NCBI RefSeq assembly: GCF_002903145.1
Contig: NZ_PPDJ01000012.1
Location: forward strand, 1 to 64,000
Direction: 5' to 3'
DNA length: 64,000 nucleotides
Source: Halobacteriovorax sp. DA5
Lineage (GTDB): Bacteria > Bdellovibrionota > Bacteriovoracia > Bacteriovoracales > Bacteriovoracaceae
Shown: one piece after another, positions 35,046 through 43,358 of the stretch
How positions within the stretch are numbered: position 1 is the first letter of the stretch
How the letters are laid out: each line of letters starts with the position of its first letter
The notes under the pieces: generated by a model
The model's input: only the letters and a program-made list of their open reading frames with translations
The model's database searches: none
Told to the model about the DNA's origin: nothing
Position numbers and translations under genes: made by a program

Positions 35046-36059
35046 CTAGTTTAGAATTGTCGAATGCGTACCACGTACGTATCGATTTTTTCCGATGTGA
35101 TCTTCTTTGCTTTCTTCAAGCAGTAGATCCCAAAAACCATCCATCTCATTATATTTGGCCAGTAGCTCATAAGTACGGCCAAGCCCCTGTCTCGAAAAGG
35201 CACTTCGTTGAAATTCTACATTTGTACGAAGTGACTCAAATTCACCCTTTAATTGATTTACTGTCTCTTGTGAAAGATCGCTGAACTCTTCTTGCATTAG
35301 CTCTAGAATTCTTCCTGCAAGTCTCTTTGGACCAAAGTATGACGAAATGAATTTCACAAAAACGCTGGCATTAATCTTTCTAAGAATAGGATTTGCTTTG
35401 TCATAAAAAGCTGCAAGGAAACACTCATCAATTTGCTGATGTCTTACTTCATCAAGCATATGATAGTAGTGGCATTGCCAAAAGTTCCAGTCCACTTCAC
35501 CGGCCTTAAGGGCCTTATTGTATTTTTTAGAAATATCTAATGTTCTCTCTTCAAAGAATAGAGCAATCCAAATCCACCATAGAAAGATATTTGGAAATGT
35601 CGTAACAACCTTCATGATAAAGTTTTGAACTGGGCCAAGTTTAAAAATACGAAGAGGTCTCTCTTTCGAATAGTTTTCTGGCTCTGCCTTCATGAGCATT
35701 CTAAGAAAGATTTCACCGTGCTTATCTTCTTCTTCCATAAAGTGATCAATGGCCTCAGTCATTTGAGGATTAAGCTTATAGATTCTTTTACAGCTTTTAA
35801 GTGCCGGATTTAGAAGAACATTTTCAAACCAAATAAATTGCTCACAAATAGAGAGTCCAATTAATTGATTGAATCTAAGTTTTTGTGCTTCAGTAAGCAG
35901 ATCATAACTAGGTAAGTAAGAGATAGTGACCATTTCTTCTGGTGTCCACTTGAGATTCTTATCGATTGGTTTAGACCAATCAAGTGCATCAACAGTGAAA
36001 GCACGCTCTACAGATTGCTTATTAAGTTTTTCTAATTTGCTAATAAGTCTTGTTTCCAT
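35046..36059 (-). CDS. AurF-like non-haem diiron oxygenase
   Basis: A 337-residue ferritin-like protein, last gene of the minus-strand biosynthetic operon. Metal ligands are readable as two ExxH pairs and extra Glu: Glu73/Glu79 (SICEQFIWFE), EDKH (111-114), Glu170/171 (FFEERT) and EVRH (204-207), with a preceding HYYH. The order fits the AurF/CmlI class, which oxidise amines or hydroxylate carrier-bound substrates using O2. It starts 11 nt after the acyl carrier protein gene, so a carrier-bound acyl group is a likely substrate; that is inference. Confidence 0.75.
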   Translation of the reverse strand: METRLISKLEKLNKQSVERAFTVDALDWSKPIDKNLKWTPEEMVTISYLPSYDLLTEAQKLRFNQLIGLSICEQFIWFENVLLNPALKSCKRIYKLNPQMTEAIDHFMEEEDKHGEIFLRMLMKAEPENYSKERPLRIFKLGPVQNFIMKVVTTFPNIFLWWIWIALFFEERTLDISKKYNKALKAGEVDWNFWQCHYYHMLDEVRHQQIDECFLAAFYDKANPILRKINASVFVKFISSYFGPKRLAGRILELMQEEFSDLSQETVNQLKGEFESLRTNVEFQRSAFSRQGLGRTYELLAKYNEMDGFWDLLLEESKEDHIGKNRYVRGTHSTILN

Positions 36060-36070
36060 CTTAGCTCCAA

Positions 36071-36328
36071 TTATGAAAGTACTTGTCTCAGTTCTTCGTT
36101 ATGATTTTTTTCTAAGTAATTAATTAGATCTTGAGTTGTTTGACACTGTAAAAAAATTGTTACAGGTAGTTCTTCAAAATCTTCCTTAAGACGCCCAATA
36201 AATGACATGGCATCATAAGAATCAAGCCCAAGAGTGATAAAGCTAGTCTCTAAAGTCAGTGTGATCTCTTTTTCATCACTAACTTCAGCAATTGCTTCAT
36301 TCAAATATTTTAAAATTTGCTCTTTCAT
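36071..36328 (-). CDS. acyl carrier protein
   Basis: An 85-residue, acidic helical protein. The phosphopantetheine attachment site is LGLDSYDAMSF (Ser after Asp, the DSx motif), in helix 2 at about residue 36. It is distinct from housekeeping AcpP in sequence (DSY rather than DSL) and sits four bases after a fatty-acyl-AMP ligase gene, so it probably receives the activated acyl chain from that enzyme. AGAGCAAA-type ribosome site before the ATG. Confidence 0.85.
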   Translation of the reverse strand: MKEQILKYLNEAIAEVSDEKEITLTLETSFITLGLDSYDAMSFIGRLKEDFEELPVTIFLQCQTTQDLINYLEKNHNEELRQVLS

Positions 36329-36332
36329 CTAT

Positions 36333-37949
36333 TTATCCCAATTTCTCTTTAATTAAGAAATTAAACTTAAATTTATTTTTTATGTAGCGAGATACTATAA
36401 GATTAAATCGATAATTTTTCTCGATTTTTGTAATTTCTCCGGCCATGTATCTTTTTTGGGCATTTTGGCGTTTTACTTTCCCACTAGTTGTCTTTTTAAG
36501 AGTTAGCTCTGGCACTATTGAAATATTGTCTTCTGTGAGTGCTAATTTTGATTTTAGAGCATTTGCCACGTCTTCTTTGACTTTGTTACGGGCCTCTTTT
36601 GACTTCTCATTTAGCTCAATGATGAGGTGAGGTTTCTCGCTCTTATCTGTTTGAATTGAAAAAGCAACCATACGCCCAAGCTTTACCGCAGGTACCTTTG
36701 CGGCCATAAACTCGATGTCATTTGCAAAGATATTAACACCATTGCAGATTAAGAGATCTTTACTTCGTCCTGTTACGTAGAGCCTACCTTCTTCATCTAA
36801 GAAGCCTAGGTCTCCTGTGTTTAGCCATCCATCTTCGAGATGAGTTTCTCTACCGTAATAGTTAGTCGATACTGATGGCCCTTTTATATAGATTTCACCA
36901 ACACCTTGGTGTTGATTTCTAATCTCAAGCTGAGTCGGTGCTAGAACTTTTCCACAAGAAATAAACTCTTCATCTTTAATCGTGACTGTCTCAAACTGTG
37001 TACCAACCTCATGAAAAGTTACTGCAAGAGTCGCTTCTGCTAGTCCATAAACTGGCATAATGGCATTAGTATTGAAGCCATATTTTTCAAAACGATTGCT
37101 AAAGGCCTTTAAAACATTGGCCTTAATTGGCTCAGCTCCACATTGAGCAAAGCGTATATGAGAAAGATCAAGACCTTCTAACTTCTTTTCTGGGATTTTA
37201 GTTGCACAAACATAATATGCTGAATTTGGGATACAAAGTGCACTACACTTTGTTTCTGAAACAAGGTGAAGCCATTTATGAGGCGCAATGACATAGTCTT
37301 GAGTACGAATAATATGACATTCAAGATTCTTTAAAAGAGCAGTGAGAAGACTTCCTATCAGCCCCATATCATGGTGAAGAGGTAGCCATGTACAAATAGA
37401 GTCAGAATCACTCAATTTGATCCCTTGATTAATTTGATCATTATTTGCAAGTAGATTGCTATGGCTTATCACAACTCCTTTTGGTGCAGAAGTTGATCCT
37501 GAAGAAAATTGAATAAAACAAGTTTCACTGCTTTCAGGATTTGCAAATTGTGTTGCCATCTCAGCGTCATTAAATTTTGCTATATTTGTAAAGCCCTCTG
37601 GAGAGTTCTTTGCTGCGATATACTTTGTTTGTGCCGCAGATGCGAATTGGAATAGTAATTCTTGGTAATCATCTTTTAACATTAAGGCACTTGATGCCAT
37701 TGGTACAGGTACGTTACCTGATAGGATGATACCAAAGAAGTAAGTAACAAAGTTTTCTTCATTTTCAAATGAAAGAATTATATTTTTTTTAGTAATATCA
37801 TTTGCCTTAATTTTAGAAGCAATGACACGGGCCTTCTCCATAAGCTCATTTATAGAAAGTGAGCTAGCAAGCTTAAAGTTCTTGTAAAAGAAGAGAACCT
37901 TCTTTTCTTGATCTTTATTTGAAAGTAGCTTGTCGATGAGATTACGCAT
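36333..37949 (-). CDS. fatty-acyl-AMP ligase (FAAL)
   Basis: A 538-residue adenylate-forming enzyme. Core motifs: FIQFSSGSTSAPKGVVISHSNL (P-loop), LPLHHDMGLIGSLL, YGLAEATLAV (A5), WLNTGDLGFL (A7), and GRSKDLLICNGVNIFANDIE (A8). HHDMGLIG and the TTSGKVKRQNAQKRYMAGE end are typical of FAALs, which pass the acyl group to a carrier protein rather than to CoA. Its ATG lies within the last codons of the HMG-CoA-reductase fusion (8-nt overlap), and an acyl carrier protein follows immediately. Chain type unknown. Confidence 0.9.
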   Translation of the reverse strand: MRNLIDKLLSNKDQEKKVLFFYKNFKLASSLSINELMEKARVIASKIKANDITKKNIILSFENEENFVTYFFGIILSGNVPVPMASSALMLKDDYQELLFQFASAAQTKYIAAKNSPEGFTNIAKFNDAEMATQFANPESSETCFIQFSSGSTSAPKGVVISHSNLLANNDQINQGIKLSDSDSICTWLPLHHDMGLIGSLLTALLKNLECHIIRTQDYVIAPHKWLHLVSETKCSALCIPNSAYYVCATKIPEKKLEGLDLSHIRFAQCGAEPIKANVLKAFSNRFEKYGFNTNAIMPVYGLAEATLAVTFHEVGTQFETVTIKDEEFISCGKVLAPTQLEIRNQHQGVGEIYIKGPSVSTNYYGRETHLEDGWLNTGDLGFLDEEGRLYVTGRSKDLLICNGVNIFANDIEFMAAKVPAVKLGRMVAFSIQTDKSEKPHLIIELNEKSKEARNKVKEDVANALKSKLALTEDNISIVPELTLKKTTSGKVKRQNAQKRYMAGEITKIEKNYRFNLIVSRYIKNKFKFNFLIKEKLG

Positions 37950-40287
37950 TCAGCTGACCTTCTAGGTATGAGATGATCTCAAGTGTTTTATTGAAGATAT
38001 GTGGCATGAACTCATATTCATTTACACTGTGGCCTACATAGTAGAATAGGACTCGGTTAAGTAGATATTCATTTGCACAAGATAACATATTTTCTAGTTT
38101 TTCTTGCTTAGATAGTTCAAGCCCATCTTTTGAGAAGTAATAATTTATATCATTCGCAATTTCACCACTTGGTGTTGTAAAGCTCATGAATTCCACAAGG
38201 TCTCTATATGGAGAGTTGTAGCGAGATAGTTCCCAGTCATAGAAGCATGGGCGACCATTTTTAAAACAAATATTTCTTGGATTAAAGTCGTTGTGAGTAA
38301 GTGTCTTTGGACCTTCGTTGATGATCTTTGACCATTGTTCAAAAGTATTTAGAACTTCTTCTAACTTTTCCTCTGACTTTGCACTGATGTAGTTTTGTGC
38401 ACGAATATAAGTGATAATTGATTTCGTTAAGTCTTTATCAATATTTACTTTTCCAAGGTTAAGAGACGACTCAGAAACTTCTTGTGAATTTGCAAAGTTC
38501 TGATGAATCTTAGATATAGCATCAAAAATTAATTCACGAGTTGAGCTTATCCATAATTCTAAACATCCTTGAGTGTTCATTAACTCAATTTGAGAAAAGT
38601 TTAAATTTTCTAAAAGAAGAAGGTATGCTTCTTTCTGAGCATTTATATATGTTCCATGAAGCTCTGGCATATAGCGAGAGAAGTCCTTTGAAACCATACG
38701 GTATGCCTCAATTTCTCTAATATGACATTTCGTAAATTCATTATTGTGAATTGTTTTAATGAATTTTCTTCTGATATCACTATCCGCAAAACCTGCAATG
38801 GCCGCAAAACCTGCAATTACGTCAGTATCAAGTGGTTTTGACTTCAGAATTATTTTATCTTCTTTGTTGATCTCTAGTGATGTAAAACCAAGAGATTTGT
38901 TTACCACTCTTGAAGTAGCTTCAGTGATAATTCCATTTTCAATATTAATCTTGTGGTCGTGTTCAATTGACTCACTTTCTTTCACTAAAGTTGACTGATC
39001 AGTGAAGTTTTCATTGATAAATTCTTTTGTGATATCTTTCGTTTTAAGCTGATCTTTCGGATTATTTCTACCAAGCTTGTCGTGTGCATAAGCAAACTGT
39101 CCACCACAGATGGCCGACATTGTTGAAAGCTCAAGAGATAGCGCCGCACCAGCTATAATTTTTGCAAACCTTTCGACCTTTCCTGCTCCTGCACAACCGA
39201 TCGACTTTAAGCAGTCTTTATAGTGGCCAAGTCCAGTTCCACCACCAACAGTTCCAATAACTAGTGAAGGTAGAGTTAAGCTTACGTATAAACCTTTTTC
39301 GTGCTTTTCAAAATTTAGAACAGCTGTTGATGACTCATGAATACAAGCAAGATCTTGTCCTGTTGAAGCAAAAATGGCCGCAACAGCGTTGGCAACGTTT
39401 ACGTTATATCCTGTCATTCCTTCAAGGCGAGTAATAGGTAGTGATCTTAAGTAGAGATTGATGAGATCAGTACTTGATGTTTTCAGAATACGCTTTAATA
39501 CTTTTTCTGGTACTACACATTCTGCAGTTACATATGTTCCACGAGTCTGCATTGCAGAACCAACAGAAACTTTCTTATCACTTGAACCATTTCCTTCTAA
39601 GAAGAATTCAACAAGTTTAATTTTTGAAGTTAAAAGCTCTTCTTTGATCCAAAGACATGATTGCCACGTACAAACAGTTGTCATGTTTTGTCCGGAAGCG
39701 TCGGCACACTCATAGATAAATTTCGCGTGAACATTGCGACCGATAAGAACTGGCTTGATCTTTTTTAGATCTGCAAAGTTTGAATACTTTTTAGTAATAC
39801 TTTTAATCGTATCGAAGTTATCTTCTAGCCATGAGATAAATTCATCAGCATGGTCAATATCATCAAATGTGAAAACAGGAGCACGGTACATACGCTTTCT
39901 TAAAACCTTGGCCTTGAAGCCACCACTTAAAGAAACAGCAAGTGCACCACGAGTGATCGAAGAAACTAGAGCGCCCTCTGAGGTTGCAATTGGAATATAT
40001 AAATCTTCCTTTTCACCTTTCTCATTAATTTTTAATGGCCCACAAATTCCCATTGGAATTGAAATACTTCCAGCATAAGACTCGATATTACCTTTGAGGT
40101 TTAATCCATCTAGGTCTGTTATTTGAATTGAGTCGAGATTTTCCCCACACTGGGCCTCTAAAATCGCAATACGATTTAGCCTTGCCGCTTCAGAGTAGTC
40201 AAAACGAGATGGGGCCGAAAGCTTCTGCTTTACGACTTTTGCTTCCTGCTCAGAAGCTGAATTTGTGCTAATTTCATTGATCTTCAT
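37942..40287 (-). CDS. HMG-CoA reductase fused to an APH/choline-kinase-like domain
   Basis: A 781-residue fusion. Residues about 20-430 are a class I HMG-CoA reductase with all catalytic residues: Glu104 (IATSEGALVS), Lys in SSDKKVSVG, Asp in STGQDLAC and His in FAYAHDK; GTVGGGTGLGH is also conserved. Residues about 450-781 are kinase-like: Lys in IILKSKPL, Glu in REIEAYRM, hinge YLLLLENL, catalytic HNDFNPRN (about 665-672) and FYDWELSRY. The first part would make mevalonate (or reduce another acyl thioester) and the second could phosphorylate it or a related alcohol. I know of no such fusion. No ribosome site seen before the ATG; it precedes FAAL by overlap. Confidence 0.9.
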   Translation of the reverse strand: MKINEISTNSASEQEAKVVKQKLSAPSRFDYSEAARLNRIAILEAQCGENLDSIQITDLDGLNLKGNIESYAGSISIPMGICGPLKINEKGEKEDLYIPIATSEGALVSSITRGALAVSLSGGFKAKVLRKRMYRAPVFTFDDIDHADEFISWLEDNFDTIKSITKKYSNFADLKKIKPVLIGRNVHAKFIYECADASGQNMTTVCTWQSCLWIKEELLTSKIKLVEFFLEGNGSSDKKVSVGSAMQTRGTYVTAECVVPEKVLKRILKTSSTDLINLYLRSLPITRLEGMTGYNVNVANAVAAIFASTGQDLACIHESSTAVLNFEKHEKGLYVSLTLPSLVIGTVGGGTGLGHYKDCLKSIGCAGAGKVERFAKIIAGAALSLELSTMSAICGGQFAYAHDKLGRNNPKDQLKTKDITKEFINENFTDQSTLVKESESIEHDHKINIENGIITEATSRVVNKSLGFTSLEINKEDKIILKSKPLDTDVIAGFAAIAGFADSDIRRKFIKTIHNNEFTKCHIREIEAYRMVSKDFSRYMPELHGTYINAQKEAYLLLLENLNFSQIELMNTQGCLELWISSTRELIFDAISKIHQNFANSQEVSESSLNLGKVNIDKDLTKSIITYIRAQNYISAKSEEKLEEVLNTFEQWSKIINEGPKTLTHNDFNPRNICFKNGRPCFYDWELSRYNSPYRDLVEFMSFTTPSGEIANDINYYFSKDGLELSKQEKLENMLSCANEYLLNRVLFYYVGHSVNEYEFMPHIFNKTLEIISYLEGQLNA

Positions 40288-40344
40288 AGTTCAAATATAG
40301 CTTATAAAGATGAACGAGAACGTTTGATTGAAAATTGTACTATG

Positions 40345-40365
40345 GCCGTCTACACAGTAGACGGC
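40345..40365. terminator. hairpin between GNAT-like and HMGR-fusion genes
   Basis: GCCGTCTAC (40345-40353) pairs with GTAGACGGC (40357-40365), loop ACA. Nearby T-runs are weak on both strands, so it may only attenuate transcription into the HMG-CoA-reductase fusion. Confidence 0.5.
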
Positions 40366-40391
40366 AGTTTTGTATCAGTAAAATCAATGAG

Positions 40392-41306
40392 TTAGAGGGC
40401 GAAAAGTTGATAGTAGCGAGTTTTCTGCGAAATATCTTTCGCAAATAGTGAGGGAAGGTTCCCGTCTCGCATCAAGCATAGATAAGCTTGCTCATAATGA
40501 GATCTTACTTGGGGGATAATTTCCTTAAGTAGGTAAATGAAGCTTAGCCCCATGTAACGATGATCTGGATGGACTCCCATAGTCTTAATTAAGAGCCTCT
40601 TTATATTTGTTGCTGTGGGATCCACAAAATTTAGGATGATCCCAATAATTGAATTGTCTGCTTTTGAAATTAGAGCACGTGAGGTATGAGGACAAATAAG
40701 GCCAGCCGCTTGTTGGCCATACTTAAGTTTGAATGTTTCAAATGAAATTGGTGAGTAGGCGATATTCTCTCCAAAAACTTGGTCAGCACTTTGGTAAAAT
40801 CGTTCAAGGTTATCAAGCCAAAATTGTCCATCAATTACTTTAAGGTCATAATTTTCAGTCATTGGTGAATCATCAATTTCATCAAATTGCTCAGACCATT
40901 TTAAGAGCTTATCAAAATCATTAATTTCATAAGTTACATAACTCTCAAAGATCTCACCATGAGAATTCAATAATTCGTACAACTCTTTGTCGTAAGGGGG
41001 CTCCATTAAGTGATGAGGTAGATCTTCATTCTGTTTTAAGCGGTAGCTATTATATGTAGAAAGATTTAATGGCCCAACCATCTTTTCGCTTCCATACTTT
41101 TCACGATAATCTTTGGCGGCCGCAATAAAGCTTTGTGATAGCTTCCCATTACAAAAACCAAAGTACGCTTGCTTACCAATAAGAAAGAAAATTGCTGAAG
41201 CATCGCCATCAACAAATTGTTCAATACTTGAGATTGCTTCGTTATCTTTAAAAAGTAGGAACTCTTGTTTTTGCTCTTGGGTAAGTCGGTCTAAATTAAT
41301 TTGCAT
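40392..41306 (-). CDS. GNAT-like acyltransferase
   Basis: The ATG at 41306 follows AGGTG and is preferred over a GTG two codons upstream. A 304-residue protein. A C-terminal GNAT-like segment LLIKTMGVHPDHRYMGLSFIYLL (V-H-P-x-x-R/H-x-x-G-L) is the only recognisable motif; the first 180 residues are divergent, somewhat like FemAB or phosphinothricin-type acyltransferases. It starts within the end of the UbiA gene (11-nt overlap). Probably an N- or O-acyl transferase on the pathway product. Evidence moderate. Confidence 0.65.
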   Translation of the reverse strand: MQINLDRLTQEQKQEFLLFKDNEAISSIEQFVDGDASAIFFLIGKQAYFGFCNGKLSQSFIAAAKDYREKYGSEKMVGPLNLSTYNSYRLKQNEDLPHHLMEPPYDKELYELLNSHGEIFESYVTYEINDFDKLLKWSEQFDEIDDSPMTENYDLKVIDGQFWLDNLERFYQSADQVFGENIAYSPISFETFKLKYGQQAAGLICPHTSRALISKADNSIIGIILNFVDPTATNIKRLLIKTMGVHPDHRYMGLSFIYLLKEIIPQVRSHYEQAYLCLMRDGNLPSLFAKDISQKTRYYQLFAL

Positions 41307-42231
41307 AAACACCTACAATAAGAGCGATATAAAGTAGGAGAGCGAAGAGTCCGAATGACTTTTCATTCTTCTTACGTCCTTCAAGACTTGGTTTTTTTAA
41401 ATATTTAAAAAGTGTCGATTGAGCAGCTGCAAAACCTGCGATACCCATTGCTGCTAGAATTGATCGTAGATTCGGCATTAGTGGGATGAGATAAAGAAAA
41501 CATCCAAGAGTTATCATATTCATTAATGTGATAATGAGAACGCTTCCACCTGTGCCATAAATCTTTGTATATGAATCAAGTGTTTCAGTCTCTTCTTCAG
41601 GGCCACGAGTCTTTCTTGTAAATTCATATGAGAAACCTGATGCAAAAGACATGGCAAGAATAAGATAAACATAGAATTCAAATGTAGGAACTTGCCATTT
41701 TGCCGACATAATCCAAATAATAATAAGAGGAGAAACGAGCATGTGGCTAATTGAATAAAGCGTTAAGCGCTTTTCTAGCCATGTACCAATAAAGAACTCC
41801 TTGGCCATAAGTATGGACCACAGATAAACAGCGCCGTAGCAAATAAGCGTTAAATAATTATTTGAAATTAAAGCAGAATAAATTAATCCAATAATAGTAA
41901 AAACTGCAGCAATAATATCTAGGTGCCAAAGTTTAATGAGGCCTCTTTGAAGCGCACGCTCTGGGTGATTAATACAGTCAACTTTGAAATCTTTATGTTC
42001 ATCAAATACTCTTAAGACAAAGTAGTGTCCGACTACAGCAACTGCCCCTAGGATATCTAATGGTGTAAAATCTAATGCTTTATCTTGTAAGAATAGAGCA
42101 AGGCGACTCATGACAAAGAAAGTTATTAGACCGGAGATGACATTGGCCATTGGGAAGCGCTCGTTTGACCAAGCTAAATATCTCTTAATAAATGAATCTT
42201 CTATTGTAATATGACTTATATCTTTGCTCAT
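41296..42231 (-). CDS. UbiA-family prenyltransferase-like membrane protein
   Basis: A 311-residue protein with about eight membrane helices. First aspartate-rich loop: RVFDEHKDFKVDCINHPERALQRGL, akin to UbiA motif I (NxxxDxxxD, here DxxKDFxxD). Second acidic loop: YEFTRKTRGPEEETETLDSYTKIYG. The Asn of motif I is replaced, so it is a divergent branch. Such enzymes join a prenyl diphosphate to an aromatic or other acceptor. First gene of the minus-strand operon, with GAGGATG before the ATG and a promoter shared with the opposing gene at 42295. Confidence 0.8.
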   Translation of the reverse strand: MSKDISHITIEDSFIKRYLAWSNERFPMANVISGLITFFVMSRLALFLQDKALDFTPLDILGAVAVVGHYFVLRVFDEHKDFKVDCINHPERALQRGLIKLWHLDIIAAVFTIIGLIYSALISNNYLTLICYGAVYLWSILMAKEFFIGTWLEKRLTLYSISHMLVSPLIIIWIMSAKWQVPTFEFYVYLILAMSFASGFSYEFTRKTRGPEEETETLDSYTKIYGTGGSVLIITLMNMITLGCFLYLIPLMPNLRSILAAMGIAGFAAAQSTLFKYLKKPSLEGRKKNEKSFGLFALLLYIALIVGVYAN

Positions 42232-42263
42232 ACATCCTCATCTGAATTTATTTTCTTTGTACC

Positions 42264-42273
42264 ATTATATAAT
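42264..42273. promoter_or_regulatory. palindromic -10 element serving two divergent genes
   Basis: ATTATATAAT (42264-42273) reads as TATAAT on both strands (42268-42273 on plus, 42269-42264 on minus). It lies between the UbiA start (42231) and the DUF3419 start (42295), so one site can drive both. Confidence 0.55.
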
Positions 42274-42294
42274 GAAAACAACTATAATTGTGAC

Positions 42295-43332
42295 ATGGCA
42301 AAATATTTTACTGACAAATTAAATTACTCACTAGCAAATGAAGATATTGAGATGGAGTCAAAAGTTTGTGAAAAACTTTCTCCTAAAAAAATTGGCTCTA
42401 TTTGTGGTGCAGGACCAAGAGGGTTATACCTTATTACAAATACTGACTCAAAGTTAGACCTCTTTGATGTATCGGGCCTTCAGATTGAATGGGCAAGAGC
42501 GTATGAGAAGGCGATTCTTGCACTTGAAGAAGTGGATTATTTAAGAGCATACCATGATGATTCCGCGATTTTAAAAACAGTTGGTGCTAATGTTGGACTT
42601 AATGATTATTTTGAGGCCAATGAAATTGCGGCACTTGCCGGATCATGGGAAAAAACATTTATTACCTTTTCAAAGCTTTGTCGTAAAATTTTAGGACATC
42701 GTATTATTGAGGCCCTTAGAAATTGTAAAACAATTCAAGAGCAATTGAATATAATGGATACAGTAAGCTTTAAGGTTAAGTGGACAGTTGTTTTATCAAT
42801 TGTTGGAAACAAGGCCTTAATGAACTCTCTCTTGTATCGAGGTGACTTCATTAGAAAGAATATCCCAGAAAGTTATGTGAAATTTTATCGAAACCGATTT
42901 GCTCGTTTATTTAAAAACAATCTTATTAAAGATAATTTTTTCTTAAGCCTGTGCTTTTTTGGTGAAGTTACTTTGACAAATACACCCCTTCGATGTCGAA
43001 ATTATTCTAAGCTTAAAGAGTGCATAGAGACAACGCAAGTTAATTATCATATTGGTGATGTGGTTGCGGAGCTTGAAAGTGGTAAGTATCAATTTGATTA
43101 CTTTTCTTACTCAGATGTTCCTAGTTACTTTGATGATAAACTAGGTAAGGATTTTATTAAGAAGGCAAGGCCATCAATTGCTATTGGTGGAGTTATTTGT
43201 GTCCGTTATTATCTACGTGTCCATACGCCGGAACTAGAAGGCTTTGAAGATATCACAGCTGAATTTAAAGATCTTATAAAGAAAGAAAAGGTCGGAGTTT
43301 ACGACATAAGATTTTATAAAAGAGTTTCATAA
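42295..43332 (+). CDS. DUF3419/BtaA-like SAM-dependent 3-amino-3-carboxypropyl transferase
   Basis: The ATG at 42295 (MAKYFTDKLN) is chosen; the longer frame crosses the promoter region. A 345-residue protein with LNYSLANED near the N-terminus, a nucleotide/SAM loop ICGAGPRGLYLI (about 46-57), a FDVSGLQIEWARAY helix, and SYSDVPSYF near the C-terminus. This fits DUF3419, the family of BtaA, which moves the aminocarboxypropyl group of SAM to diacylglycerol in betaine-lipid synthesis. No BtaB methyltransferase is adjacent. No ribosome site is seen. It diverges from the UbiA gene. Confidence 0.72.
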   Translation: MAKYFTDKLNYSLANEDIEMESKVCEKLSPKKIGSICGAGPRGLYLITNTDSKLDLFDVSGLQIEWARAYEKAILALEEVDYLRAYHDDSAILKTVGANVGLNDYFEANEIAALAGSWEKTFITFSKLCRKILGHRIIEALRNCKTIQEQLNIMDTVSFKVKWTVVLSIVGNKALMNSLLYRGDFIRKNIPESYVKFYRNRFARLFKNNLIKDNFFLSLCFFGEVTLTNTPLRCRNYSKLKECIETTQVNYHIGDVVAELESGKYQFDYFSYSDVPSYFDDKLGKDFIKKARPSIAIGGVICVRYYLRVHTPELEGFEDITAEFKDLIKKEKVGVYDIRFYKRVS

Positions 43333-43335
43333 AGA

Positions 43336-43357
43336 AAAGGCCTCTAATGAGGCCTTT
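43336..43357. terminator. bidirectional intrinsic terminator
   Basis: AAAGGCCTC (43336-43344) pairs with GAGGCCTTT (43349-43357), loop TAAT, between the convergent DUF3419 and phosphotransferase genes. Confidence 0.8.
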
Positions 43358-43358
43358 A

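Noticed and set aside
40345..40365. Hairpin as proof that the UbiA-GNAT unit is a separate operon from the HMGR fusion.
   Set aside because: The stem lacks a clear U-tract, so it may only attenuate; operon limits remain open.
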